This document shows, piece after piece, positions 1-6,123 of a DNA stretch of 10,041 nucleotides. Within the stretch, counting starts at the first letter, position 1. Each line of letters starts with the position of its first letter. The translations under genes were made by a program, and so were the position numbers. Source of the stretch: SZUA-430 sp964647355 (GTDB lineage: Bacteria; Pseudomonadota; Alphaproteobacteria; Micropepsales; Micropepsaceae); the NCBI GenBank assembly GCA_964647355.1, contig CAZYGK010000121.1, positions 1 through 10,041 of the forward strand, written 5' to 3'. Below the pieces are notes generated by a model. It was given only the letters and a program-made list of their open reading frames with translations. It was not told the DNA's origin and ran no database searches.

Positions 1-758
1 TCCAGGCCTTGCCACTTCGCCGGGTCGCCCAGGATCGCGTCGTTCGAGACCCAGGTCAGCGCCATAAAACCGCCGATGTAGCTCGGCACCACCGCGAGGT
101 AGACGCCGCAGTAGCGGAACGTGCGCTGCATTTGTTTCAGCGTGTCGACGAGTTCTTCCGGCTGGAAGAACGGCACGCCGTTTTGGAACACGGCAAAGCC
201 GCCGGGCGCGAGCGCCTTGGCGATGCGCTCATAGAACGTGTCGCCGAACAGCACTTCCGCCGGGCCTACCGGGTCCGGGCGGTCGGCGATGATGAGGTCG
301 AAGCGGCCGTGGCTCGACTTGTCGGCCAGGAAGACGAACGCGTCCTCGATTTGGATCTTCAGACGCTCGTCGGCGAAGGCTGCGGCGTTCACTACGCTCA
401 AATGCTGGCGCGACAAATCGACCACCCGTTCGTCGATTTCGACGTTGAAGACGTTCTTAACGCCACGGTGCTTCAGCGCCTCTTCGGCGATGGCGATGTC
501 GCCGCCGCCGACGATCATGACCTCCTTCACGGCGCCGTGTTCGAGCATCGGCACGTGGGTCAGCATCTCGGAGTAGCCGCATTCGTCGCGCGTCGTCAGC
601 TGGACGATGTCGTCGAGCACGAGCACGCGCCCGTTGCGCTTGGAGTCGAAGATCTTGATGTCCTGAAAACGGCTCTTTTCCGACACTAATAGCTTGCCGT
701 CGATCTCGATCGTCTGAGCGAAACCCGGGTGAAGTTTCTCCAAAAACGTGTTCGTCAT
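1..758 (-). CDS. speE: Spermidine synthase (polyamine aminopropyltransferase), 3' part cut by window edge
   Basis: Transfers the aminopropyl group of decarboxylated AdoMet to putrescine, giving spermidine, in the cytoplasm. The first 252 residues are present; family members are about 280-300 residues, so only the C-terminal tail is missing. Start: ATG at 758 with AGGAG (768-772) nine bases upstream. The N-terminal beta domain runs to about residue 70. The Rossmann-type methyltransferase-like domain follows, with GGGD at 84-87, VEID at 106-109, DRPDPVGP at 159-166, QNGVPFF at 192-198 and SYIGG at 226-230. Both active-site aspartates of the D-x-x-D motif (159, 162), Gln53, Tyr62 and Tyr227 are kept. 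Odd points: the usual YHEM is YSEM (62-65), the residues after GGGD are Ile-Ala instead of Gly-Gly or Cys-Gly, and the usual D-S/C-T-D is D-R-P-D. It is divergent from speD, which makes its co-substrate. The family call is firm; the exact amine accepted is inferred. Confidence 0.93.
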   Translation of the reverse strand, partial: MTNTFLEKLHPGFAQTIEIDGKLLVSEKSRFQDIKIFDSKRNGRVLVLDDIVQLTTRDECGYSEMLTHVPMLEHGAVKEVMIVGGGDIAIAEEALKHRGVKNVFNVEIDERVVDLSRQHLSVVNAAAFADERLKIQIEDAFVFLADKSSHGRFDLIIADRPDPVGPAEVLFGDTFYERIAKALAPGGFAVFQNGVPFFQPEELVDTLKQMQRTFRYCGVYLAVVPSYIGGFMALTWVSNDAILGDPAKWQGL

Positions 759-846
759 CGGCGTCGGCTCCTGCTTGTCGAAGAGAGTGAAGAGAGCGGC
801 GAGTGAGGCGCGCGTCGGCGCGCTCTTGGTGCTTCGAAGGCGCGCT

Positions 847-875
847 CATATAGGGCGAGTGAGTCGCGCGCGCAA
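847..875 (-). promoter_or_regulatory. Candidate sigma-70 promoter of speE
   Basis: On the minus strand TTGCGC (870-875) and TATATG (847-852) are separated by 17 bases and lie about 90 bases upstream of the speE start. This would give a leader of roughly 80 bases. Both boxes are imperfect, and the surrounding sequence is rich in GCGC runs, so this is a pattern-based guess. Confidence 0.4.
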
Positions 876-948
876 CGCCGCGAACCGCCTCGCGCGCTGT
901 CACATGCATCAGCTAAAGAAAAAATTAGGGAAGTGGGGGCAAAAAAAC

Positions 949-976
949 TTGCATGGGGGGCAAGCGTCCCTATATT
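949..976 (+). promoter_or_regulatory. Candidate sigma-70 promoter of speD
   Basis: TTGCAT (949-954) and TATATT (971-976) are separated by 16 bases, just downstream of an A-rich stretch (915-948) that stands out in this GC-rich window and could act as an UP-like element. Transcription would begin near 983, giving a leader of about 110 bases before the speD start at 1093. Confidence 0.55.
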
Positions 977-996
977 TCGCCCCCTTCCGCAATTCG

Positions 997-1061
997 GGTG
1001 GAATCACCAAGAGGCGGGCTTTGGCGGCGTGAGGCCCACGCCACATGGTCACCTTAGGGTG
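997..1061 (+). promoter_or_regulatory. Hairpin-rich speD leader, possible RNA regulator
   Basis: Three short perfect inverted repeats follow each other in the presumed speD 5' leader: GGTG/CACC (997-1008), GGCGTG/CACGCC with a five-base loop (1026-1042), and CACC/GGTG (1050-1061). The first and third helices have the same arm sequences in swapped order, so GGTG at 997 can also pair with CACC at 1050, and CACC at 1005 with GGTG at 1058. That permits mutually exclusive folds. No known polyamine or SAM riboswitch was recognised. Together with the two promoters this covers the notable content of the 334-base speE-speD spacer. Confidence 0.35.
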
Positions 1062-1092
1062 CAACTGTTCTTCTGTTTCGGAGAGGTGCCAG

Positions 1093-1578
1093 ATGGCTCT
1101 TCCTGCACGCAAAAGAGCGGCTGTCGAAGTAACGCAGTTCCCCGCGAACCGCGCCAGAACGAAGTCCGTTCCGGCTCCAATTCCCACTGTGGAAGCGGAC
1201 GAAGACCGTAAAGACTATTTCATCACCCGCAACGGCGTCACGTTTGCGGGCAGCCACTTGATCCTCGACCTGTGGGACGCCCACGATCTGGACGATGAAG
1301 CCAAGATCGAAAAGGCGCTCAAAGACGCGGTGACGGCTGCCGGGGCGACGCTTCTGCACATCCACCTGCACAAGTTCGAGCCGAACGGCGGCGTGTCGGG
1401 GGTTGCGGTTCTCTCCGAGAGCCACATCTCCGTACACACCTGGCCGGAGAAAGGCTTTGCCGCGTTCGACGTGTTCATGTGCGGCGCGGCCCAGCCGACG
1501 AAGACGATCGCAGTGCTCGAGGCGGCGTTTAAGCCCAAGCGCGTCGTGGTCGGCGAGCATAAGCGCGGGATCGTGTAA
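1093..1578 (+). CDS. speD: S-adenosylmethionine decarboxylase proenzyme (prokaryotic class 1b)
   Basis: Decarboxylates AdoMet to supply the aminopropyl donor for SpeE. The 161-residue proenzyme would cleave itself between Glu109 and Ser110 in LSESHISVHTWPE (107-119), turning Ser110 into the pyruvoyl cofactor. His115 and Cys130 (FMCG) match the His68 and Cys83 of the Thermotoga maritima enzyme, at the same spacing from the serine. An ATG at 1045 would add 16 residues but lacks a ribosome site and sits in a leader hairpin. The ATG at 1093 has GAGAGG (1081-1086) six bases upstream and is preferred. Even so, about 45 residues rich in Arg, Lys and Pro precede the conserved fold, whereas typical members begin close to it. 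The gene is divergent from speE and ends at a strong terminator. Confidence 0.95.
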   Translation: MALPARKRAAVEVTQFPANRARTKSVPAPIPTVEADEDRKDYFITRNGVTFAGSHLILDLWDAHDLDDEAKIEKALKDAVTAAGATLLHIHLHKFEPNGGVSGVAVLSESHISVHTWPEKGFAAFDVFMCGAAQPTKTIAVLEAAFKPKRVVVGEHKRGIV

Positions 1579-1593
1579 GCGACCGCAGTTTAA

Positions 1594-1630
1594 GTGGAAA
1601 CGCCTGAAGCCGCCCGGTGATGAGCCGGGC
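1594..1630 (+). repeat. Dispersed terminator-type repeat, copy 1
   Basis: These 37 bases match 6124-6160 at 33 positions in the same orientation. The similarity starts 13 bases before the hairpin, with GTGGA and ACGC blocks, and runs through the TGATGAG loop. It therefore extends beyond what a shared hairpin alone would require. This copy forms the intact speD terminator. Confidence 0.75.
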
Positions 1631-1639
1631 GGCTTTTTA
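1607..1639 (+). terminator. Rho-independent terminator of speD
   Basis: A nine-base perfect GC-rich stem (GCCGCCCGG at 1609-1617 with CCGGGCGGC at 1625-1633) closes a TGATGAG loop and is followed by TTTTTA. Two further A-T pairs extend the stem base. It lies about 30 bases after the speD stop. A related hairpin occurs at 6137-6166. Confidence 0.92.
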
Positions 1640-1699
1640 CTTGGTCGACGGTGGTGCGGTTTTTTTGTCGTCGACGTTCTTTGCCGTGCCAAGCCAGCG

Positions 1700-2005
1700 C
1701 TAGACCTGTTGCCAGAGGCCTGACGTTACCGAGCCTGCAATGAAGAGGCCTTCTTTGCCGGCTTCGGCAACGCGCTTCTGAAACGACGCGTCGCCAGCGA
1801 TCTTTTCGCGCATCTGGTTCCAGGCGGTAATCGACTCGTACTGGCCGGAAAGGACGATGTGACCCATAGGGCCGCCGAGTTGGGTCAGAATGCGAAGTTC
1901 CGCGCCGGTCAGTTTCTTCACTTCGCGCACGACGGTGTGAAAGTACTCCATGGCCTCCAAGTTCTTACCTGGGGCTACCATGAAGGATACGGTGCCGATG
2001 ATCAT
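1700..2005 (-). CDS. Small dimeric alpha/beta-barrel protein (ABM/Dabb-like)
   Basis: A 101-residue protein that opens with MIIGTVSFMVAPGKN. The pattern strand (IIGTVSFMV, 2-10), helix with aromatic and acidic residues (LEAMEYFHTVVREV, 16-29), strand (ELRILTQL, 36-43), strand (GHIVLSGQYES, 48-58), helix (AWNQMREKI, 61-69) fits the ferredoxin-like half-barrel of antibiotic-biosynthesis-monooxygenase and stress-responsive Dabb proteins. Such proteins usually dimerise; some are cofactor-free oxygenases, others bind small ligands. No catalytic residue can be assigned here. Start: ATG at 2005 with AGGAGA (2012-2017) six bases upstream. There is no signal peptide. It converges on speD and is divergent from the winged-helix regulator at 2236, with which it shares the 230-base spacer carrying repeat element B. 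The fold call is moderate and the function unknown. Confidence 0.72.
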   Translation of the reverse strand: MIIGTVSFMVAPGKNLEAMEYFHTVVREVKKLTGAELRILTQLGGPMGHIVLSGQYESITAWNQMREKIAGDASFQKRVAEAGKEGLFIAGSVTSGLWQQV

Positions 2006-2142
2006 ACGATGTCTCCTATTGCGGTGAATTTAGGCCGAGCGGCACTTTTGGGGTCGGGCCTTGCCTGAGGATCGAACGTTCCGGCTGCCACTTGTCTTTC
2101 TCCCGGTTTTGCGCCACTCGCGCCCGTCGGACCGATTGTTCG

Positions 2143-2209
2143 GCCGATGAGAAACCTTAGGGTGTGCCTTGCCGTGGGTGTAATTAAGCGATCTGAATCG
2201 GCCTTAAAC
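2143..2209 (+). repeat. Dispersed regulatory-type element B, copy 1
   Basis: The 26-base core at 2184-2209 matches 6069-6094 at 24 positions. It is bounded by TTAAG (2184-2188) and its inverted copy CTTAA (2203-2207), whose centres lie 19 bases apart. A second, looser block, GAGAAA then CCTTAG (2149-2160), is also shared and sits 23 bases before the core (22 in the other copy). The element ends 26 bases before the GTG of the winged-helix regulator and lies about 140 bases upstream of the divergent barrel gene. A protein-binding site or promoter element is the likely meaning. Confidence 0.7.
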
Positions 2210-2235
2210 AGCGCGCGCCTGCGGGGACACGACGA

Positions 2236-4131
2236 GTGACGGCGGACAAGCTACCTGACCCTTTGAAGCTCGGTGCGTTCGAGTTGCGCCTATCGCAGCG
2301 GCAGTTGGTGGCCGAGGGAAAGGTCGCGGATTTGGGCGCGCGCGCGTTCGATGTCTTGGTCGCGCTCGTTGCGCATCGGGGCAAGGTTGTCACGAAGTCG
2401 GAGTTGTTGGCGGGGGTTTGGCCGGGCGTTCTCGTCGAAGAGAACAACCTGCAGGTCCAAATCAGCGCGCTGAGGAAAGTCCTGGGCGGCGGCGCCATCG
2501 CGACGGTGCCCGGGCGCGGCTATCAACTGACAATTCCTGTGGGCCAGACTGAAGCTGCGCCAGCGCCCGCGTTGAACCGGGCCACGGCACCTGCCGCGCC
2601 GCCGAAACCTTCCCAGCCGCTGGTCGCGGTCTTGGCGTTCGACAATATGTCGAACGACCCCGACATGCAGTTCTTCTCCGACGGCGTCAGCGAGGAGATT
2701 CTTCACACCGTCGCCGGCGTGAAGGGGCTCAAAGTCATCGGTAAGGCATCGACGTTTCGCTTTCGCGGTGCCGAAAAGAGCGCCAAGCACGTGGGCGAAG
2801 CTTTGGGCGCGACGCACGTGCTGGACGGATCCGTCCGGCGCAGTGGCGCCCAGTTGCGCATTTCCGCACAGCTGATCGACACGGCGAACGAGACCGCTCT
2901 GTGGTCGCAACGCTTCGATCGCAACTTGTCGGACATTTTCGCGCTGCAGGACGAGATTGCCGCGGCGGTGGCCGCGGCGCTGAAGATCGCCTTCGCACCC
3001 GCCGGGCCTGCGGGGCACATCGATCCGGTTCTCTACGAACGATTTTTGCAGGCGCGCGCGCAACTCGACCGGAAGTACGGCGGCGTCGGCATGCTTGAGG
3101 CGATCCCGATTTACGAGGAGGTGGTGGCGGGTGCGCCCGGCTTCGCGCGTGCTTGGGGGTTGCTGGCGACGGCGCGCGGCCATGCTTTGCGTTTGTTTCC
3201 GGACGAGCGTCCAAAGAATGTGACGCGTGCGAGCGTCGTCGAAGCGGCGCAAACGGCGCTGCGCCTCGATCCGAACTGCGGCGCGGCATATATGGCGTTG
3301 AGCGGACTGGAAGCATTCGCGAGCTACAGCGCACGCGAGGCGCTTAACAGCAAGGCGCTGGCGGTCGCGCCGAACGATCCCGAAATTCTGATGGTGTGCG
3401 CGAATCTCGCATGTCGTGTGGGGCGCGCCCGCGAGGCGCGCGAACACGCGATACAAGCCCACCACATTGCGCCGCTCGCCGCCGTGACGGCGTTTTATAG
3501 CGTGGCCATGCTCGATTTCGACGGAAAGCACAATGAATCGAGCCGACTCTGGACCGACCTTACACGGCGTTTTCCCGACGTCGACTATATCTGGCTCGGC
3601 GCGTTGAGTGTTGCGGCGGCCTATGGCGATTGGGATCATTTCGACTCGATCGTTGCGCGCTTGAGCGCCCGCGGTCCCTTAGGGTCTGCCCACCGCGCCG
3701 TGATCATGTATGGCCGGGCGGTGCAGCACCCCAATCCGGGCTTTGTGAGCTTGCTGTTGGAGCGCGCGCGGAGCGACCTCGACAAGACGGGGGCGCTCGA
3801 CTTGCGCCTTCTTGCCAGCATCCACACGCTGGGGGCGACGGAGGAGGCGTTTGAGCTGGTCGAGCGCGCCAGTTTCGCGCCGATGTTCGATCCGAACGGC
3901 GAGCCGCCGGCTGCCTGGGCCAATCCCGGCTTTATCTTCAACCAAGCAACCAACTTGGCGATGATGCGCGATGAACGGTTTGTGCGCCTGTGCGCCAAGC
4001 TCGGTCTGTGTGACTACTGGGTGACGTCAGGCCGCTGGCCCGATTGTGCGGCGGACGGCGTACTGCAGTACGATTTCGAGGCGCATGTGCGCGGCGAAGC
4101 CGCGGTCAGCCGGCGTGGCGTGTCCTTCTGA
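2236..4131 (+). CDS. Winged-helix (OmpR/PhoB-type) regulator with FlgO-like and TPR domains
   Basis: A 631-residue putative transcription regulator. Residues 10-100 form an OmpR-type winged helix: LGARAFDVLVALV (33-45), the recognition-helix region ENNLQVQISALRKVL (69-83), and the wing hairpin VPGRGYQL (91-98). An Ala/Pro-rich linker (101-127) follows. Residues 128-250 match the domain found in many such regulators and adenylate-cyclase-like proteins, with LAFDNMSNDPD, FFSDGVSEEI, THVLDGSVRR, ISAQLIDTANE and DIFALQDEI. From about 263 to 600 the chain is helical, Ala/Leu-rich and TPR-like. Unlike CadC there is no membrane segment between the DNA-binding part and the rest, so a cytosolic protein is expected. 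Start: GTG at 2236, with GGGGA eight bases upstream. Element B lies just upstream, which suggests autoregulation. Its 3' end overlaps the convergent phosphoesterase gene by 26 bases. Confidence 0.85.
   Translation: MTADKLPDPLKLGAFELRLSQRQLVAEGKVADLGARAFDVLVALVAHRGKVVTKSELLAGVWPGVLVEENNLQVQISALRKVLGGGAIATVPGRGYQLTIPVGQTEAAPAPALNRATAPAAPPKPSQPLVAVLAFDNMSNDPDMQFFSDGVSEEILHTVAGVKGLKVIGKASTFRFRGAEKSAKHVGEALGATHVLDGSVRRSGAQLRISAQLIDTANETALWSQRFDRNLSDIFALQDEIAAAVAAALKIAFAPAGPAGHIDPVLYERFLQARAQLDRKYGGVGMLEAIPIYEEVVAGAPGFARAWGLLATARGHALRLFPDERPKNVTRASVVEAAQTALRLDPNCGAAYMALSGLEAFASYSAREALNSKALAVAPNDPEILMVCANLACRVGRAREAREHAIQAHHIAPLAAVTAFYSVAMLDFDGKHNESSRLWTDLTRRFPDVDYIWLGALSVAAAYGDWDHFDSIVARLSARGPLGSAHRAVIMYGRAVQHPNPGFVSLLLERARSDLDKTGALDLRLLASIHTLGATEEAFELVERASFAPMFDPNGEPPAAWANPGFIFNQATNLAMMRDERFVRLCAKLGLCDYWVTSGRWPDCAADGVLQYDFEAHVRGEAAVSRRGVSF
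4106..4131. other. Tail-to-tail overlap of convergent genes
   Basis: The plus-strand regulator stops at 4131 and the minus-strand phosphoesterase stops at 4106, so the last 26 bases code on both strands. No terminator hairpin with a T tract was seen for either gene in or around the overlap, so converging transcripts would be antisense to each other. Confidence 0.85.
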
Positions 4132-5761
4132 GCAGATCCCCATAACACTCAAAGAAATCGTGCGCATCGCCTTGCGTCGCCAACCTCGGCTTTTCGTCGG
4201 GTGACGCATGTCCGAGATTGCAGAGATGCACATGCGTCGCCGCAATGAACAGCGACTGTAGCCGGCTGAGCGGCTGATCGCGCTTCAGCTTCCGCGGCTT
4301 GGCTTTGGCGCGCGCGATCGCCTTGTGACCGGCATAGATGTTGCTGTGATCGGGCCACGGTCGGTGTGTGTCCGAAAAGACGGCGTCGGCAAAGCATGGC
4401 GCATCGTCGTGCCGGGCCCCAAGCGAGCCCAAGTTCCATTTCTTCTGCATCGTCTTCAGGAACGAGCAGTGGTGCATCGTGTCGTTGACGATCGTGCCCG
4501 GCGCGATGTGCGACGAGATCATCACCGTCGGCACGCGCACGCCAAGGCGCTCGAACTCGAAGCCATATTGCGTCTCCTTCGGGAGATTGCCGGGTGCCTT
4601 CGCCTTCGGGGGCGCAACATGATCGAAGCACCCGCCATGCTCGTCGAACGTGATGATGAGGAGGGTCCGGTCTTGGAGTAGCCGTTTGCTCGCATCGCGA
4701 TGCTTCGACGATTGGATGGCCTGATACACCTGCCAAATCAAATGGTCGCCCAACAGGACGCTGCCGGGGCCGCCTTGCGCCAGAAACATCCAATGCCACG
4801 CATGCATCCATTCGGAAGGGTGCATGTCGTTGTGCCAATACTCCGGCGGCATGAAGTTGAACATATGCGGTTCGAGAAACGAGTACTTCGGCAACGTGCC
4901 GTTGGCGCAATCGGTGAAGAAGTTCGGCCCACAGGGGGCGTCGTATTGAAGATGACGCTGATGCACCTTGGCGACCTTCTTGAAGGGGCCGTGGAAGCTT
5001 CCAAGGTGGATCAACTCGGTCGCCGATATGGGCATGTCGGAGTAGACGCACCAGTTGTCCGGGTCCTCGTCGAACCTTTTGTCCAACAGACTGAACAACG
5101 TTTCGGTGGTGCTGCTCGCCACCCAATTCAAGAGGTTCCATTTTTCGTCATGGAGCGGCATGTCGGCAAAACCCCACGACGTGGCGGCGTGCCAAAACGC
5201 GCGGTTGGGCCAGGTCTCGCTCGGCAGCGCGCAAAACCAGTGATCGAACACGGCGAAGTCCCGCGCCAACGTCGCGAACGCCGGGATCGCGACAGGGTCG
5301 AAGACCTTCATGATCTTCGGGCTATAGCGGCCGGGATCGAGCGGCCAGCGCCAACGTGGGCTCTTATTCTCCGTCAGGTCCCGAAGCACGTTGTAATAGT
5401 CGAGCACGAACCCGTTCATGGTGGGCGTGGTGGCGGATGTCGGGTCGAGCGGTTTGTTCGCCGGACCGTGCGAAGCGGGCGGCGGGACGTATGTCTTGCC
5501 GTAAAGCTGTGTGACCACGTTCTTGAAGAATTCGCCCGGATCGGGATAGGGCTCGTGCGGATCGCGGGTCAGCGACGTTGCGATACGGCCTTGGCCCTTG
5601 TGATCGGGGTTCCATCGCCCTTGGGCGCCTTCGAACGTTTTCCCCAGGGGGAACGGGTAGCCGTCGTAGAGGTGGCCAAAGAGGTTGTCGAACGACCTGT
5701 TCTCCATCATCAACACGACGACATGGTCGAACTTGTCGAGAAGCTCCTGGGTCGTCGCCAC
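4106..5761 (-). CDS. Phosphoesterase family protein (phospholipase C / AcpA-like acid phosphatase)
   Basis: Probably hydrolyses phosphate esters by the alkaline-phosphatase-like mechanism of the bacterial phospholipase C/AcpA family. Of 551 residues, the N-terminal HVVVLMMENRSFDNLFG carries Glu20 and Asn21, equivalent to the metal-site pair of AcpA. SETWPNR (181-187) aligns with the family's G-P-T-x-PNR nucleophile motif, making Thr183 the likely nucleophile. ITFDEHGGCFDHV (370-382) gives the metal-binding Asp373-Glu374, followed by RVPTVMISS (409-417) and HHCSFLKTMQKKW (430-442). Family members usually carry a Tat signal; none is visible here. Start: GTG at 5761 with AGAGG seven bases upstream. 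A GTG at 5809 would add 16 residues but has no purine-rich ribosome site and creates no signal peptide. A 35-codon membrane-protein gene lies just upstream in the same direction. The substrate cannot be told from sequence. Confidence 0.88.
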   Translation of the reverse strand: MATTQELLDKFDHVVVLMMENRSFDNLFGHLYDGYPFPLGKTFEGAQGRWNPDHKGQGRIATSLTRDPHEPYPDPGEFFKNVVTQLYGKTYVPPPASHGPANKPLDPTSATTPTMNGFVLDYYNVLRDLTENKSPRWRWPLDPGRYSPKIMKVFDPVAIPAFATLARDFAVFDHWFCALPSETWPNRAFWHAATSWGFADMPLHDEKWNLLNWVASSTTETLFSLLDKRFDEDPDNWCVYSDMPISATELIHLGSFHGPFKKVAKVHQRHLQYDAPCGPNFFTDCANGTLPKYSFLEPHMFNFMPPEYWHNDMHPSEWMHAWHWMFLAQGGPGSVLLGDHLIWQVYQAIQSSKHRDASKRLLQDRTLLIITFDEHGGCFDHVAPPKAKAPGNLPKETQYGFEFERLGVRVPTVMISSHIAPGTIVNDTMHHCSFLKTMQKKWNLGSLGARHDDAPCFADAVFSDTHRPWPDHSNIYAGHKAIARAKAKPRKLKRDQPLSRLQSLFIAATHVHLCNLGHASPDEKPRLATQGDAHDFFECYGDLLRRTRHAG

Positions 5762-5889
5762 GCGTGTACCTCTGCCGGTGAGTCTTAGGTGGTGCCCGTC
5801 CAGGTTCACCGGAGGTCCCGCTTTGTCAAACCATCATGGGGATCGAGCGGGGGCGGGGCGCGCCGTTCGCGCGCCCGCAGCGCCGCCAA

Positions 5890-5997
5890 CTAGGCGATCC
5901 GGGGGGCAACGACGGTCGCCACATAGAAGAGCCAGTAACCGCTGATCACGAGCCCGGCGAGCGCGATGCTAAACGAGTGAACGGTGGCGTTTTTCAT
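5890..5997 (-). CDS. Small single-span membrane protein, 35 residues
   Basis: A short gene that length-based gene finders could miss. The ATG at 5997 is preceded by a strong GAGGAG (6005-6010) at seven bases, and the frame runs 35 codons to TAG (5890-5892). The product starts MKNATVHSFS, has a hydrophobic stretch at about residues 10-31 (IALAGLVISGYWLFYV region) and ends in APRIA. That fits a single membrane span with a short polar N-terminus and a small basic tail. There are no cysteines and no recognisable family. It lies 80-130 bases upstream of the phosphoesterase start in the same direction, so the two may be co-transcribed. Element B copy 2 lies 30 bases upstream of its start. Its role is unknown; a membrane anchor or modulator for its neighbour is only a guess. 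Confidence 0.68.
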   Translation of the reverse strand: MKNATVHSFSIALAGLVISGYWLFYVATVVAPRIA

Positions 5998-6026
5998 TGG
6001 GTTTCTCCTCAAATCCCGGCGCGATT

Positions 6027-6094
6027 GCCGTTGAGAAAAACCTAAGCCGGGCCGCCCGATTTGCGTAGTTAAGCGACCTGAATCAGCCTTAAAC
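6027..6094 (+). repeat. Dispersed regulatory-type element B, copy 2
   Basis: The core at 6069-6094 is 24/26 identical to 2184-2209, with the same inverted TTAAG/CTTAA ends. The loose GAGAAA-CCTAAG block (6033-6046) precedes it by 22 bases. The element sits in the divergent spacer between the 35-residue membrane protein (minus) and hxlR (plus), much closer to the former. In both copies a minus-strand gene lies to the left and a plus-strand regulator gene to the right. Confidence 0.7.
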
Positions 6095-6123
6095 GATCTT
6101 GCGATTCCCGAGTTAGGTTCCCG

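Noticed and set aside
9..689. A 226-codon open frame on the plus strand
   Set aside because: It is antisense to speE, whose conserved motifs are unambiguous on the minus strand.
1052..1061. CCTTAGGGTG shared by the speD leader and element B copy 1 (2155-2164)
   Set aside because: Ten bases shared without any flanking similarity are too little to claim a common site, and copy 2 of element B does not keep the last bases.
1045..1092. Upstream ATG as the speD start
   Set aside because: It has no ribosome site, lies next to leader hairpins and adds residues not part of the fold; the ATG at 1093 has GAGAGG at six bases.
1644..1675. Inverted repeat GTCGACG/CGTCGAC with a T run in its loop
   Set aside because: The T run is in the 18-base loop, not after the stem, so it is not an intrinsic terminator on the plus strand; it could be a weak hairpin at the 3' side of the barrel gene but nothing supports this.
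2290..3639. A 449-codon open frame on the minus strand
   Set aside because: It lies wholly inside the well-supported winged-helix/TPR gene, its product is Arg/His-rich with no recognisable domain, and long antisense frames are expected at this GC content.
4700..5788. A 362-codon open frame on the plus strand
   Set aside because: It mirrors the phosphoesterase gene, whose motifs are clear on the minus strand; the plus product is Arg/Val-rich and featureless.
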